In this document: one piece after another, positions 48,584 to 56,625 of the stretch
Layout of the letters: the number at the start of each line of letters is the position of its first letter
How positions within the stretch are numbered: the stretch's first letter is position 1
Assembly: GCA_016209735.1 (NCBI GenBank)
Contig: JACQVN010000062.1
Coordinates: 1-64,000, forward strand
Origin: Candidatus Methylomirabilota bacterium
GTDB taxonomy: Bacteria; Methylomirabilota; Methylomirabilia; Methylomirabilales; 2-02-FULL-66-22
Direction of reading: 5' to 3'
DNA: 64,000 nt
Program-made: the position numbers and the translations under genes
Notes under the pieces: generated by a model
Told to the model about the DNA's origin: nothing
Database searches by the model: none
What the model saw: only the letters and a program-made list of their open reading frames with translations

Positions 48584-50914
48584 ATGGACGCGTGGTGTTC
48601 CGCTCGCCTGATCTGGCGCGGCGCGCTCCTCGCCGCGGTCGCCCTCTTGATCGGGGCCGGCGTCGCCGATGCGGGACAGGTCCCAGCGGCCCAGCCCTCC
48701 CCGCCGGCGCCTCCCGCCCCCGGACCGGTTGAGGTCACGGGTGTCGAGGTGCAGGACGCAGGCCCGGGGGCCCTCCGAGTGCTGGTGACCGCCGACGGGC
48801 CCATCCCCACTTACGAGTCCTTCACCCTGTCGGATCCCCCGCGGCTGATCCTGGACATCCCGAACGCCCTGCATGCCATTCCGCAGCCGATCTCGGCGCG
48901 GCCCCCCGCCGTCACCGCCGTCCGCTCCTCCCAGTATCGGGAGCGCCCGGTGAGAATCGTGCGGATCGTCCTCGACCTCGGGGCCGTGCTCCCCTACCAA
49001 GTCCTGGCGGTGGGGAATCAGTTGCGGGTGGAGATGGGGAGCGGCGTCTCCACGGCCCCGCTGGCCCAGGTGTCTCCCGCGCCCCCGGCGCCCCCCGCGC
49101 CCCCGGTCCCCCGGCCGGAGGTCGGGCCCGCCGGCCGGGTGACGCGGGTCGACCTGCAACGGGTGCGCGGACGGTACCAGATCGTTATCCGGACCAGCGG
49201 GAAGCTGCCGTACCAGATCAGCGAAGGGCAGAATCCCCTCACCCTGTCGGTGGACATCCAGGGTGCGACGGTGGATCCGGCCGCGGCCCGCTCCGTGGAT
49301 CTGCGCCAGGTGGCCGCCCCCCTGGATCGGCTGAAGGCCACCCAGTTGCGCGGTGATCCGGACCGGGTGGTCCGCGTGACGGCCTCGCTGCGGGGGCCCA
49401 CCCGCTACGACGTGCGACAGACCGCTTCCGGCATCGTCGTGGATTTCCTGGAAGCGCCCCGCCCGGCCGTCGCCGCGGCGAAGCCGCCGGCCGCCGAGCC
49501 GAAGCCGCCGGCCGCCGAGGCCAGGCCGGCTGGGGCGGCCGCCGCCCCGCCCGGACCCCCGCCGGCGCCCGGCGCGCCCGCCCGCCTCTCCATGGACTTC
49601 AAGGACGCGGATGTGAAGAACCTCCTCCGCATCATCGCCGAGGTCAGCGGCATGAATGTGGTGGCGGGGGCCGATGTCGGGGGCCGGGTCACGGTCCGGC
49701 TGGTCAATGTGGACTGGCAGCAGGCCCTGGATGTGATCCTCAAGATCAACGAGATGGGCTACGAGATCGACGGGAACGTCATCCGCGTGGCCAGGCTGAC
49801 CAGGCTCGAGGCGGAGCGGAAGGCACGCGACGACGCCAAGAAGCGGGAGGAAGAGGCGCGGCTGGCCGCCGCCCGGGCCAAGGAGACCGAGAAGCGCGTC
49901 GAGGTCCAGCTTGCGCCCCTGAAGATCGAGATCGTGCCGGTCAACTACGCCAAGGCAGCGGAGGTGGTGAAGAACCTCGACCGGCTCAAGACCCAGGGCC
50001 GCACCGACGTGAGCATCGTGGTGGACGACCGGACCAACAAATTGATCATCAACGAAACCGAGGATACGCTCGTCAGGATGAGGAATTTGTTGAAAGAGCT
50101 GGACCGGCCGACCCCGCAGGTGCTGATCGAGGCGCGGCTGGTGGAGGCCACCCGGACCTTCGCCCAGAGCCTGGGCGTCGAGTGGGGCTTCGCGGCCCGA
50201 GCCTTCAACAATAGCGGCGCGGCAGGCAAGAACCTTACACCGATCAGCGTCTTCTCGGGGGGCGGGGGGGTGAGCATCGGGCCCGCCCCTGCCGGCGGGA
50301 TCGGCGCGGCGGTCCCGGTGGCCATCTCGCTGCCCGCCACCTCGCCGACGGCGTCCGTCGGGATCCTGATGGGAAGCATTGCCGACAACCTGGGGCTGGC
50401 GGTCCGCCTGTCCGCCGGCGAGAGCGAGCAAAAGCTCCGCACCCTCTCGGCTCCCAAGGTCGCGACCCTGGACAACCAGGAGGCAGAGATCAAGCAGGGC
50501 ACCCAGGTCCCCTACACCACGGTGGACTCGTCCGGGCGGACCGTGGTGGCCTTCCAGGAGGCCTTCATCAAGCTGAGGGTCACCCCCCACATCACCAATG
50601 ACCGGCGGGTCTCCATGAAGGTCGAGGCCGAGCGCTCCTCGCCGGGCGATCGCATCGACTACGCCGGCGGGTTCGCCTTCCCCGTGAACACTCGCAAGGC
50701 CACCACCAACGTCCTGGTGACCAACGGGTCCACCATCGTCATCGGCGGGCTGCTCCAGTCGGAGGACCGCTCCTCCGAGACCCGGGTCCCCTGGATCAGC
50801 AACATCCCGGTCATCGGCGCGCTCTTCAAGAGCGTTGGCACCGGCCCGCAGCAGAAGATCGAACTGCTCATCTTCCTGACGCCGACGATCCTCGAGGAGC
50901 AGAAGGTGAGCTAG
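48584..50914 (+). CDS. pilQ: Type IV pilus secretin PilQ
   Basis: Outer-membrane channel for the pilus. The product is 776 aa: signal peptide (about residues 1-30), two AMIN domains that bind peptidoglycan (about 45-130 and 175-265), a Pro/Ala-rich linker, the STN/N0 domain (SMDFKDADVKNLLRIIAEVSG), N1, and the secretin domain with VPWISNIPVIGALFKS and the terminal IFLTPTIL. ATG 48584 follows AAAGGAGGAG. A strong terminator lies 29 nt after the stop. Confidence 0.96.
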   Translation: MDAWCSARLIWRGALLAAVALLIGAGVADAGQVPAAQPSPPAPPAPGPVEVTGVEVQDAGPGALRVLVTADGPIPTYESFTLSDPPRLILDIPNALHAIPQPISARPPAVTAVRSSQYRERPVRIVRIVLDLGAVLPYQVLAVGNQLRVEMGSGVSTAPLAQVSPAPPAPPAPPVPRPEVGPAGRVTRVDLQRVRGRYQIVIRTSGKLPYQISEGQNPLTLSVDIQGATVDPAAARSVDLRQVAAPLDRLKATQLRGDPDRVVRVTASLRGPTRYDVRQTASGIVVDFLEAPRPAVAAAKPPAAEPKPPAAEARPAGAAAAPPGPPPAPGAPARLSMDFKDADVKNLLRIIAEVSGMNVVAGADVGGRVTVRLVNVDWQQALDVILKINEMGYEIDGNVIRVARLTRLEAERKARDDAKKREEEARLAAARAKETEKRVEVQLAPLKIEIVPVNYAKAAEVVKNLDRLKTQGRTDVSIVVDDRTNKLIINETEDTLVRMRNLLKELDRPTPQVLIEARLVEATRTFAQSLGVEWGFAARAFNNSGAAGKNLTPISVFSGGGGVSIGPAPAGGIGAAVPVAISLPATSPTASVGILMGSIADNLGLAVRLSAGESEQKLRTLSAPKVATLDNQEAEIKQGTQVPYTTVDSSGRTVVAFQEAFIKLRVTPHITNDRRVSMKVEAERSSPGDRIDYAGGFAFPVNTRKATTNVLVTNGSTIVIGGLLQSEDRSSETRVPWISNIPVIGALFKSVGTGPQQKIELLIFLTPTILEEQKVS

Positions 50915-50943
50915 CCCGCGGGCGGCTCACGGCTTGCACACCA

Positions 50944-50981
50944 GGACGAACGCACCCCTCGCGGGTGCGTTCGTCCTTTTA
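50944..50981 (+). terminator. Intrinsic terminator after pilQ
   Basis: A perfect 14-bp stem, GGACGAACGCACCC (50944-50957) with its complement (50963-50976), 5-nt loop, then TTTT. It ends the pilMNOPQ unit. Confidence 0.92.
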
Positions 50982-51002
50982 TACACAACGATGGAAGCAT
51001 GC

Positions 51003-51140
51003 GACCGCCCGCCCGTCATTCCCGCGCAAGCGGGAATCCACACACGACCTATGGGCTCCCGCTTTCGCGGGAGCGACGAGCACATTCGTCGCCTCACTCA
51101 TGCGCAATTACATATGTCGTCGCGTATAATACTGTCCACT
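51003..51140. repeat. Double-palindrome element, dRS3-like (copy A)
   Basis: ATTCCCGCGCAAGCGGGAAT (51018-51037) and GCTCCCGCTTTCGCGGGAGC form two palindromes about 15 nt apart. The ATTCCC...GGGAAT layout resembles the dRS3 repeats of Neisseria. The block is homologous, in reverse orientation, to 61990-62092, including the flanking ATGTCG...TATAAT-like stretch. Confidence 0.75.
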
Positions 51141-51170
51141 TTGTGTACGATGCGATGACAGCGTAGAGCC

Positions 51171-51216
51171 AAATCCCCCCGTCCCCCCCTTTGACAAAGG
51201 GGGGTTGGGGGGATTT
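51171..51216. repeat. Nested AAATCCCCCC palindrome upstream of aroC
   Basis: AAATCCCCCC (51171-51180) pairs with GGGGGGATTT (51207-51216), and inside it CCCCCCTTTG pairs with CAAAGGGGGG around a single nucleotide. A second copy with an extra hairpin inserted lies downstream of aroC (52549-52628). Confidence 0.8.
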
Positions 51217-51287
51217 GCTCGAATCCGCTGGCGGCGCACTGCCATCGTCCAACGCTATGAAGACGGCGTTGGGGCTGGGAGGGAGCG

Positions 51288-52472
51288 ATGCTGCGCTATC
51301 TGACCGCGGGCGAATCCCACGGACCGGGGCTGACCGCCATCCTGGAGGGGATGCCCGCCGGGGTCCCGGTGACCGCGGCTGCTATCACCCGCGATTTGCA
51401 GCGCCGGATGCAGGGCTACGGCCGCGGCGGCCGGATGCGCATCGAGCGGGACACGGTCGAGATCCAAGCCGGGGTCCGGCACGGCAAGACCCTGGGCAGC
51501 CCCATCGCCCTCATCATCCGGAACCTGGACTGGGAGAACTGGCGCCGCACCATGGCGGCCGAATCCGAAGGGGAGGCAGGGCCGCCCGAGCGGCCGCCCG
51601 TGACGCGACCCCGCCCCGGCCACGCCGACCTCAGCGGCGGTCTCAAATTCGACCAGCACGACCTACGGAATGTCCTGGAACGGGCGTCGGCGCGCGAGAC
51701 TGCGGCGCGGGTGGCGGTCGGGGCCGTCTGCAAGTGTCTTCTGCAGGAGTTCGCCATCGAGATCGTCGGTCACGTCGTGAACATGGGGGGTGTCGCGGCG
51801 GAGACCGAGGGACTCAACCCCGTGGAGATCCGCGAGCAATGCGAGCCATCGCCGGTCCGCTGCGCGGACCCGTTGGCCGCGCGGGCGATGATGGCCAAGG
51901 TGGACGACGCGCAAGCCAAGGGGACGTCCCTGGGGGGTGTCTTCGAAGTCCGGGTCCTCAATCTTCCCGTGGGCCTGGGGACGCACGTCCATTGGGATCG
52001 GCGACTGGACGGCCGGCTGGCGCAAGCACTCATGAGCATCCAGTCGGTGAAGGGGGTGGAAATCGGCCCAGCCTTCGAGGCGGCCCGCCGTTTCGGGGCC
52101 GAGGTGCAGGACGAGATCTTCTACGACCCAGCCCGGGCGGAGCGCAGCGGGGGGTTCTACCGGACGTCGAATTTCGCCGGGGGCCTGGAAGGGGGGATCA
52201 CCACCGGGCAACCCCTGGTCCTGCGTGCCGCCATGAAGCCGATTTCCACCCAGGTGAAACCGCTCACCTCCGTGGACGTGCTCAGCAAAGAGACGCGTGC
52301 GGCCGGCGTCGAGCGGACGGACGTCGCCGCGGTGCCTGCCGGCGCGGTAGTCGGCGAGGCCGTGGTGGCGTTCGAGATCGCCCGGGCGCTGCGGGAGAAG
52401 TTCGGCGGCGACAGCCTGGAAGAGATGCGCCGGAATTTCAACGCGTATATCGAGCAGATCCGCCGGTATTAA
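51288..52472 (+). CDS. aroC: Chorismate synthase
   Basis: FMN-dependent last step of the shikimate pathway, making the chorismate used by TrpE. The product is 394 aa and starts MLRYLTAGESHGPGLTAILEGMPAG; GGFYRTSNFAGGLEGGIT and RTDVAAVPAGAVVGEAVVAF are family blocks. ATG 51288 follows GGGAGGGAG. Related palindromes flank it on both sides. A pilQ-aro neighbourhood is known in several phyla, but aroK and aroB are absent here. Confidence 0.96.
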   Translation: MLRYLTAGESHGPGLTAILEGMPAGVPVTAAAITRDLQRRMQGYGRGGRMRIERDTVEIQAGVRHGKTLGSPIALIIRNLDWENWRRTMAAESEGEAGPPERPPVTRPRPGHADLSGGLKFDQHDLRNVLERASARETAARVAVGAVCKCLLQEFAIEIVGHVVNMGGVAAETEGLNPVEIREQCEPSPVRCADPLAARAMMAKVDDAQAKGTSLGGVFEVRVLNLPVGLGTHVHWDRRLDGRLAQALMSIQSVKGVEIGPAFEAARRFGAEVQDEIFYDPARAERSGGFYRTSNFAGGLEGGITTGQPLVLRAAMKPISTQVKPLTSVDVLSKETRAAGVERTDVAAVPAGAVVGEAVVAFEIARALREKFGGDSLEEMRRNFNAYIEQIRRY

Positions 52473-52493
52473 CCCGACGAGGAGGACGGTTCA

Positions 52494-52628
52494 CCGCCAA
52501 TCCCGCCTATTGGCGGGACAGGGGGAACGAAGACACCACCGGTGGAACAAATCCCCCCGTTCCCCCCTTTGTCAAAGGGGGGCGAGGCCTGCCTGCGCCA
52601 AGCGAAGCGCGGCAGGCAGGGGGGATTT
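52494..52628. repeat. Palindrome cluster downstream of aroC
   Basis: CCCGCC TATT GGCGGG (52502-52517) may serve as the aroC 3' stem. Next is the second AAATCCCCCC palindrome (52549-52628), in which the short spacer of copy 1 is replaced by a nested hairpin (GCCTGCCTGCGC with GCGCGGCAGGCAGG). The rest of the gap to 52770 holds no gene. Confidence 0.8.
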
Positions 52629-52770
52629 CGCCGGACGGTGGCCGAATCGGACTGGACCGATTCCGAAATCTCCAGTAGAATGCCACGATTTGTCCCGCCT
52701 TGTTTTCCTGAACAGGCCGGCTGCTCGCCGGGAGTCTCGAAAGTCGCTGGACGGCCTGGGGGGTGTTACC

Positions 52771-53523
52771 GTGCGTGTTCTTGCATTCGGCCTGCTCGGA
52801 CTTTGTCTCTGGGCGGCGTCCGGCCTGGCGGCGGGGGAGGCCGAGATGCTCCGCCTGCTGGAGCGCGCCGAACAGCAGTATGCGCACGTCCGGGATTACA
52901 CCGCCATCATGATCACTCGGGAACGGATCAACGGTTCCCTGGAGCCGAAGAAGGCGATCCTGCTCAAGTTCCAGCGCCCGTTCAAGATCTACATGAAATG
53001 GATGGATGGTATGAGCAAGGGCCGCGAAGGGTTGTACGTGGCCGGATCCCACGACGGCAAGTTCCTGGTGTCCGAGCCCAACGGCATCCGCCGGCTCTTC
53101 ACGGCGGTGCTGAAGCCCCGCGACCCCCGGGTCCTGGAAGTGAGCCGCCACCCTGTCACGGATGTGGGAATCGGCCGGGTGCTGGAGATCGTCGGGGAGA
53201 ACACCCGGCGGGCGGCAAAGAACCGGGTCCTCACGCTGATCGACCGGGGCATGGGGGAAGTTGCCGGGCGGAAGGTTCGGGAGATTGAGGGGGTCCTGCC
53301 CAATGATCCGTCGGCGGGGTATTATGGGCTCCGGGTCATTGTGTCCTTTGATCAGGAGCACCACCTGCCGATCCGTGTGGTTGTCTACGACTGGGAGGAT
53401 CGCCTGGTCGAGGACTATGCCTATTCGGAACTCCGCCTGAATCCCGGGTTCTCGGACGCCGACTTCGATCCCGCCAACCCTGCATATGGCTTCTCGATCT
53501 GGCGGCTCCAGTTCCCAGGATGA
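52771..53523 (+). CDS. DUF1571-like periplasmic protein
   Basis: 250 aa. A Sec signal peptide (VLAFGLLGLCLWAASGLAAG) is followed by a beta-rich domain with YTAIMITRERINGSLEPKK, FKIYMKWMDG, EGLYVAGSHDGKFLV and YAYSELRLNPGFSDADFDP. This pattern fits the DUF1571 family, a LolA-like fold of unknown function. GTG 52771 is chosen so that the signal peptide starts the protein. It is exported and perhaps lipid- or lipoprotein-binding by fold analogy only. Confidence 0.7.
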   Translation: MRVLAFGLLGLCLWAASGLAAGEAEMLRLLERAEQQYAHVRDYTAIMITRERINGSLEPKKAILLKFQRPFKIYMKWMDGMSKGREGLYVAGSHDGKFLVSEPNGIRRLFTAVLKPRDPRVLEVSRHPVTDVGIGRVLEIVGENTRRAAKNRVLTLIDRGMGEVAGRKVREIEGVLPNDPSAGYYGLRVIVSFDQEHHLPIRVVVYDWEDRLVEDYAYSELRLNPGFSDADFDPANPAYGFSIWRLQFPG

Positions 53524-53544
53524 CCCTTCAAAAGTCAAAAGGTA

Positions 53545-53905
53545 AAACCGATTTTTGCGCGCTGGGCGCGCAAAAACCAAACTGGTAGGGCAAAAGAATT
53601 GCACGCACGGAGCTTCCGATCAGTCTCATCAAGGGGACGCGTGATGGGAGGCAACCCGGGGCGATTCGAGTCGTGTCCCATCACGCGTAACCCTCGGGGT
53701 GACCTCCTTCCGGGATGGTCGGTGTTCACTTCCGGCCTATCCCCCAGAGGTTCCCTGGTGTGTTTCAAGTATGGTTTTTGTGCGCCAGCGCAAAAACCAG
53801 GCGACAACTGACAAGGTAAACCGACAACTAACAAGTTAAGACCGACAACCGACGATCGACAAGTGCATCGGTTTTTCATTTTGCATTGTCGGTTTTAACT
53901 TTTAA
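53545..53905. repeat. Repeat block enclosing a 13-bp perfect inverted repeat
   Basis: Two similar hairpins of the form TTTTTGYGCGC...GCGCAAAAACC (53552-53579 and 53773-53797) bound a unique core of about 190 nt. In the core ACGCGTGATGGGA (53637-53649) pairs exactly with 53676-53688. A second possible stem joins GGGAT (53714-53718 region) and ATCCC. GACAACC-family 7-nt units follow (53805-53905). No protein gene is seen; the core could be a structured RNA. Confidence 0.6.
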
Positions 53906-54249
53906 CTTGGTTCCTGTTCCTCGCCCCGTCCGATCTCCGCGTCCAGAATCTCTTGCGCACGCGCCTCGTCCGTGACCGGCACGAGGACGCGGAGAACCCC
54001 CAGGGAACCGAGGCCGGCGTGGATACTGTCGTGGTCGCCGCGCACCAGGCAGGGGATTCCGTGCGCTTCCAGCAGAGCTGCGACGATGTCGGCCGAGGAG
54101 CGATCCCAGGTCTCGAACACGAGCCGCAGGGGCTCCCCGGAAGCAGGGGATCCCGGGAATTCCAGGCCGACATGGCACCGGGAGCACGCTGTCACGCCCC
54201 ACGGGTAGCTCTTGCGGCAGGACGGGCAACAGCCCCCCTGGCGAGCCAT
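53902..54249 (-). CDS. DUF2007-type protein with N-terminal zinc ribbon
   Basis: 115 aa. Two Cys pairs (CPSC and CSRC, first 25 residues) form a zinc ribbon. A ferredoxin-like domain follows (FETWDRSSADIVAALLEAHGIPCLVRGD, VLVPVTDEARAQEILD) that matches DUF2007, described as a putative signal-transducing domain. Its ATG shares a base with the stop of the VOC gene (TGATG), so translation is coupled. The last residues lie next to repeat units. Confidence 0.75.
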   Translation of the reverse strand: MARQGGCCPSCRKSYPWGVTACSRCHVGLEFPGSPASGEPLRLVFETWDRSSADIVAALLEAHGIPCLVRGDHDSIHAGLGSLGVLRVLVPVTDEARAQEILDAEIGRGEEQEPS

Positions 54250-54668
54250 CAGGGCGCCTCCGGTGGCCAGATATCCTCCTCGGCCAGCTCCAGGGAGTTG
54301 CCGTCGGGGTCACGGAAGTAGAAGGAGCGGCCCCGGGGCCAGGTCACTTCTTGCTCGATGGCAATGCCAGCTTCAGCCAGGCGGCGCTTCCAGGCCTCGT
54401 ATGAGCCGCTGGGAATGCGCAAGCACACATGCCCGGGGCCTGTGGTACCGTGAGCGGGGACCGTTTCGGTGATGCGGGTGGCTTCGGCGCGGAACAGCAG
54501 GAGCACGCCCGGTCCCACCCGGAAGAAGACGTGCCGTTCCTCCTCCTTCCCCACCCACCGAAGGCCCAGAACGCCAGTGTAGAATCTCTCGGCCCGGTCG
54601 ATGTCTTTGATATAGAGGCACGTCTCCAACACATGCAGGATCTTGGGAGCCTCGCCCGGCTCTGTCAT
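54249..54668 (-). CDS. VOC family (glyoxalase/bleomycin-resistance-like) protein
   Basis: 139 aa. Two beta-alpha-beta-beta-beta modules: ETCLYIKDIDRAERFYTGVLGL with the second half ending YFRDPDGNSLELAEE. Candidate metal ligands are His in GHVCLRI and Glu in NSLELAE. The substrate is unknown; members include glyoxalase I and dioxygenases. The start at 54668 (MTEPGEAPKILH) is preferred, since earlier starts overlap acyP. Confidence 0.85.
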   Translation of the reverse strand: MTEPGEAPKILHVLETCLYIKDIDRAERFYTGVLGLRWVGKEEERHVFFRVGPGVLLLFRAEATRITETVPAHGTTGPGHVCLRIPSGSYEAWKRRLAEAGIAIEQEVTWPRGRSFYFRDPDGNSLELAEEDIWPPEAP

Positions 54669-54690
54669 GGCTTGCCTCTGGCACCGTCTG

Positions 54691-54972
54691 TCATCGGACA
54701 TGAAATCCCCGCTCGCCCCGGGGAGCTTCCCAAATCACCTCGACCGCTCTGACGTCGGCCGCGGGGGATCCCCTGTGGCACCAATCGATCATGGCTTCCA
54801 CGGCGGCCGCCTCGCCCTCGAAGACCGCCTCGACTCGCCCGTCGGCGGTATTCCGAACCCAACCGGCGAGTTTCCGAAACGCCGCCTCGTCCCCCGTGTA
54901 AGCCCGGAAGTAGACCCCTTGGACCCGGCCGGAGACCCAGAGGTGCGCCCGTACGCGATCGCCTTCCGCCAT
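54691..54972 (-). CDS. acyP: Acylphosphatase
   Basis: 93 aa, the standard size. The active-site Arg is in VSGRVQGVYFRAYT and the Asn in GWVRNTADGRVE. It hydrolyses acyl phosphates such as acetyl- or carbamoyl-phosphate. The start at 54972 follows GAGGTGG; a longer frame would run into repeat sequence. It heads the acyP-VOC-DUF2007 operon on the minus strand. Confidence 0.93.
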   Translation of the reverse strand: MAEGDRVRAHLWVSGRVQGVYFRAYTGDEAAFRKLAGWVRNTADGRVEAVFEGEAAAVEAMIDWCHRGSPAADVRAVEVIWEAPRGERGFHVR

Positions 54973-54983
54973 CAGCCCACCTC

Positions 54984-55105
54984 GCCGCCGAGCGGCAATG
55001 AAAAACCGATCCTGCGTCCCGCAGGACAAAACCGACAATGAAAAACTGAAAACCGATCAAGAGGGGAATTGGTCGGTTTTGACTTGTCGGTTGTCAGTTT
55101 TGAAT
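54984..55105. repeat. GACAACC-family inverted array with inserted GC hairpin
   Basis: AAAACCGAT units flank a hairpin CCTGCG TCC CGCAGG (55013-55027). The reverse-complement units (TTGACTTGTCGG, TTGTCAG) at 55070-55100 overlap the 3' end of the squalene/phytoene synthase gene. It separates that gene from acyP. Confidence 0.8.
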
Positions 55106-56145
55106 TCGCCCGACCGCGTCTTGGCCTCCAGGCTCTGCCAGTAGCGGGTGAATCCGCCATCCCACCATGCCAACGCGGTGGAGCGTCCCAGGATGCCGTA
55201 CACCTCGGTGCGGCGAATCTTGATGGGAGCGGCCGGGTTCAAGAGGCCGGGCTCCCAGCGAATCCGCGCCAGCGTGGCCAAACCGATCAAGAGGGGCCAG
55301 GCGCAGGCCAGGCGCATGCGGAACTCGCGCCGGGGCACGGCCAGGGTATAGGCCCTGCCGTCGGCGTAGCAGTCCAGGGTCAACCGGATCAGCTCCTGGA
55401 GCAACGGCTGCAACGAGGGCAGAGCGGCAGGGTCCAGGAGGTCCTCGGGCGCGAGGCCCAGACGGGCCAGCTCCTGCCGGGGCAGGTAGCAGCGGCCGAT
55501 GCGGAGGTCGCGGGGCAGGTCCCGCAGGATGTTGGTGAGCTGAAGCCCCTGTCCGAACCGCACCCCCTGGCGGGCCAGGCGCGGAACGTCCCAGTGCCGG
55601 AGTCCCGGGCAGTGCGCCGCCGCCATCCCCGTCCAGAACTCGCCCACGCAGCCGGCCGCGTAGTAGGCGTGCTGCAGGAGATCTTCGGTCGTCTGGAGGG
55701 CAACCAGCCGGCCGGTCTCCTCGGCCGGGAACAGCTCCAGCTCGCGCTGCATGCCTTGAAGGAGGAGGTGCAACAGCCCGCGAATTCGCTCCCGGTCTCC
55801 CTCCTCCGCCTGCCAGAGGAGGGCGTGGCACTCGGGCAGGCGGGCGAGAAGCTCCCGCTCCCAGGCAACGGATCGGCCCCCCTGAAGGGCCTCCCCGATC
55901 TCGCGGAGTCGCGGCGTCTGGGGGACGTCCAGGGCCCCCCGCACGACCGCAAGCTGCCGCCAGCGATCGGCAGGAGGCAGGACGCGGGTGTCTGCGATGG
56001 TATCCGCCGTCCGGGCCAAGAGGTAAGCGAGGCCAACCGGGCCGCGCAATGCGCCCGGCAGGACGGCAAGGCTCAGGTAGAAGGAGCGGCTGCTCCGTTT
56101 CAGCAGGCTCCAGAGGGGCTGGGGGATCTCTGGGTTCGTGGTCAC
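55057..56145 (-). CDS. Squalene/phytoene synthase family protein (HpnC/HpnD-like)
   Basis: 362 aa. The two Asp-rich motifs are ARTADTIADTR and LTNILRDLPRDLRIGRCYLP, which bind the diphosphates through magnesium. The family condenses prenyl diphosphates head-to-head to squalene, presqualene diphosphate or phytoene; without partner genes (hpnE, shc, crtI) the product is undecided. GTG 56145 is chosen for GGGAGG 8 nt upstream. The C-terminal tail after about SLEAKTRSG (EFKTDNRQVKTDQFPS) is encoded by repeat units. Confidence 0.88.
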   Translation of the reverse strand: MTTNPEIPQPLWSLLKRSSRSFYLSLAVLPGALRGPVGLAYLLARTADTIADTRVLPPADRWRQLAVVRGALDVPQTPRLREIGEALQGGRSVAWERELLARLPECHALLWQAEEGDRERIRGLLHLLLQGMQRELELFPAEETGRLVALQTTEDLLQHAYYAAGCVGEFWTGMAAAHCPGLRHWDVPRLARQGVRFGQGLQLTNILRDLPRDLRIGRCYLPRQELARLGLAPEDLLDPAALPSLQPLLQELIRLTLDCYADGRAYTLAVPRREFRMRLACAWPLLIGLATLARIRWEPGLLNPAAPIKIRRTEVYGILGRSTALAWWDGGFTRYWQSLEAKTRSGEFKTDNRQVKTDQFPS

Positions 56146-56337
56146 CGCACCGTCCTCCCGCCATTGGTATACCATAGTCTCGCGAGAAGCGCAGACGGAA
56201 ATCGCAGCAGGGGCCGGAGGATGCGCCATTCTGCGATTGCCAGGTCTATGCCTGCCCGCCTAGAATAGCCCAGGCTGCGGGCCAGGTCGCTACTTTCTCG
56301 GGTCTCGGGCATGCGGTCTCTCGCAAGGAGCAGTTTC

Positions 56338-56480
56338 CCGCTCACCCTTCGACGGGCTCACCCTTCGACACGCTCAGGGTGAGCGGAGGTCAACGTGAAG
56401 CCTTGGCTGTCACCGCTCATGCTGAGCCCGTCGAAGCATCTTGCTGAGTCCTGAGCTTGCCGAAGGATCGAAGCATGAGC
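56338..56480. repeat. REP-like palindromes (two)
   Basis: Copies at 56338-56388 (CGCTCACCCTTCGACGGGCT and GCTCAGGGTGAGCGG) and 56413-56480 (CGCTCATGCTGAGCC through GAAGCATGAGC) sit in the divergent region between the synthase and the peptidase. No gene lies between 56146 and 56625. Confidence 0.82.
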
Positions 56481-56536
56481 ATTCCTTGTCTCGCGGCCTG
56501 TCGAGCTAGGCGGGAGACCTCCGGCTTCTTTTGTAA

Positions 56537-56606
56537 GTGCCGAATTGCCGGCTTGCGCAGTTGCCTAATTGCCCGATTGCCGAAGTGCCTAATTGCCACA
56601 TTCCCC
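56537..56606. repeat. One-armed TTGCCTAA 8-nt array before pepF
   Basis: Eight in-phase 8-nt units (TTGCCTAA, TTGCCCGA, TTGCCGGC) end just upstream of the pepF ribosome-binding site. It is the reverse complement of the GGCAATTG family at 7732-7800 and has no opposite arm here. Confidence 0.8.
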
Positions 56607-56625
56607 TTCCCTCCAGGAGCGACCC

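Noticed and set aside
48023-50590. An 855-codon open frame antisense to pilP-pilQ
   Set aside because: Low-complexity Gly/Arg/His product, no motif; pilQ is certain on the other strand.
51125-51130. Perfect TATAAT upstream of aroC
   Set aside because: No acceptable -35 element at 16-18 nt spacing; it lies inside the repeated double-palindrome element, so it is noted only as a possible promoter carried by that element.
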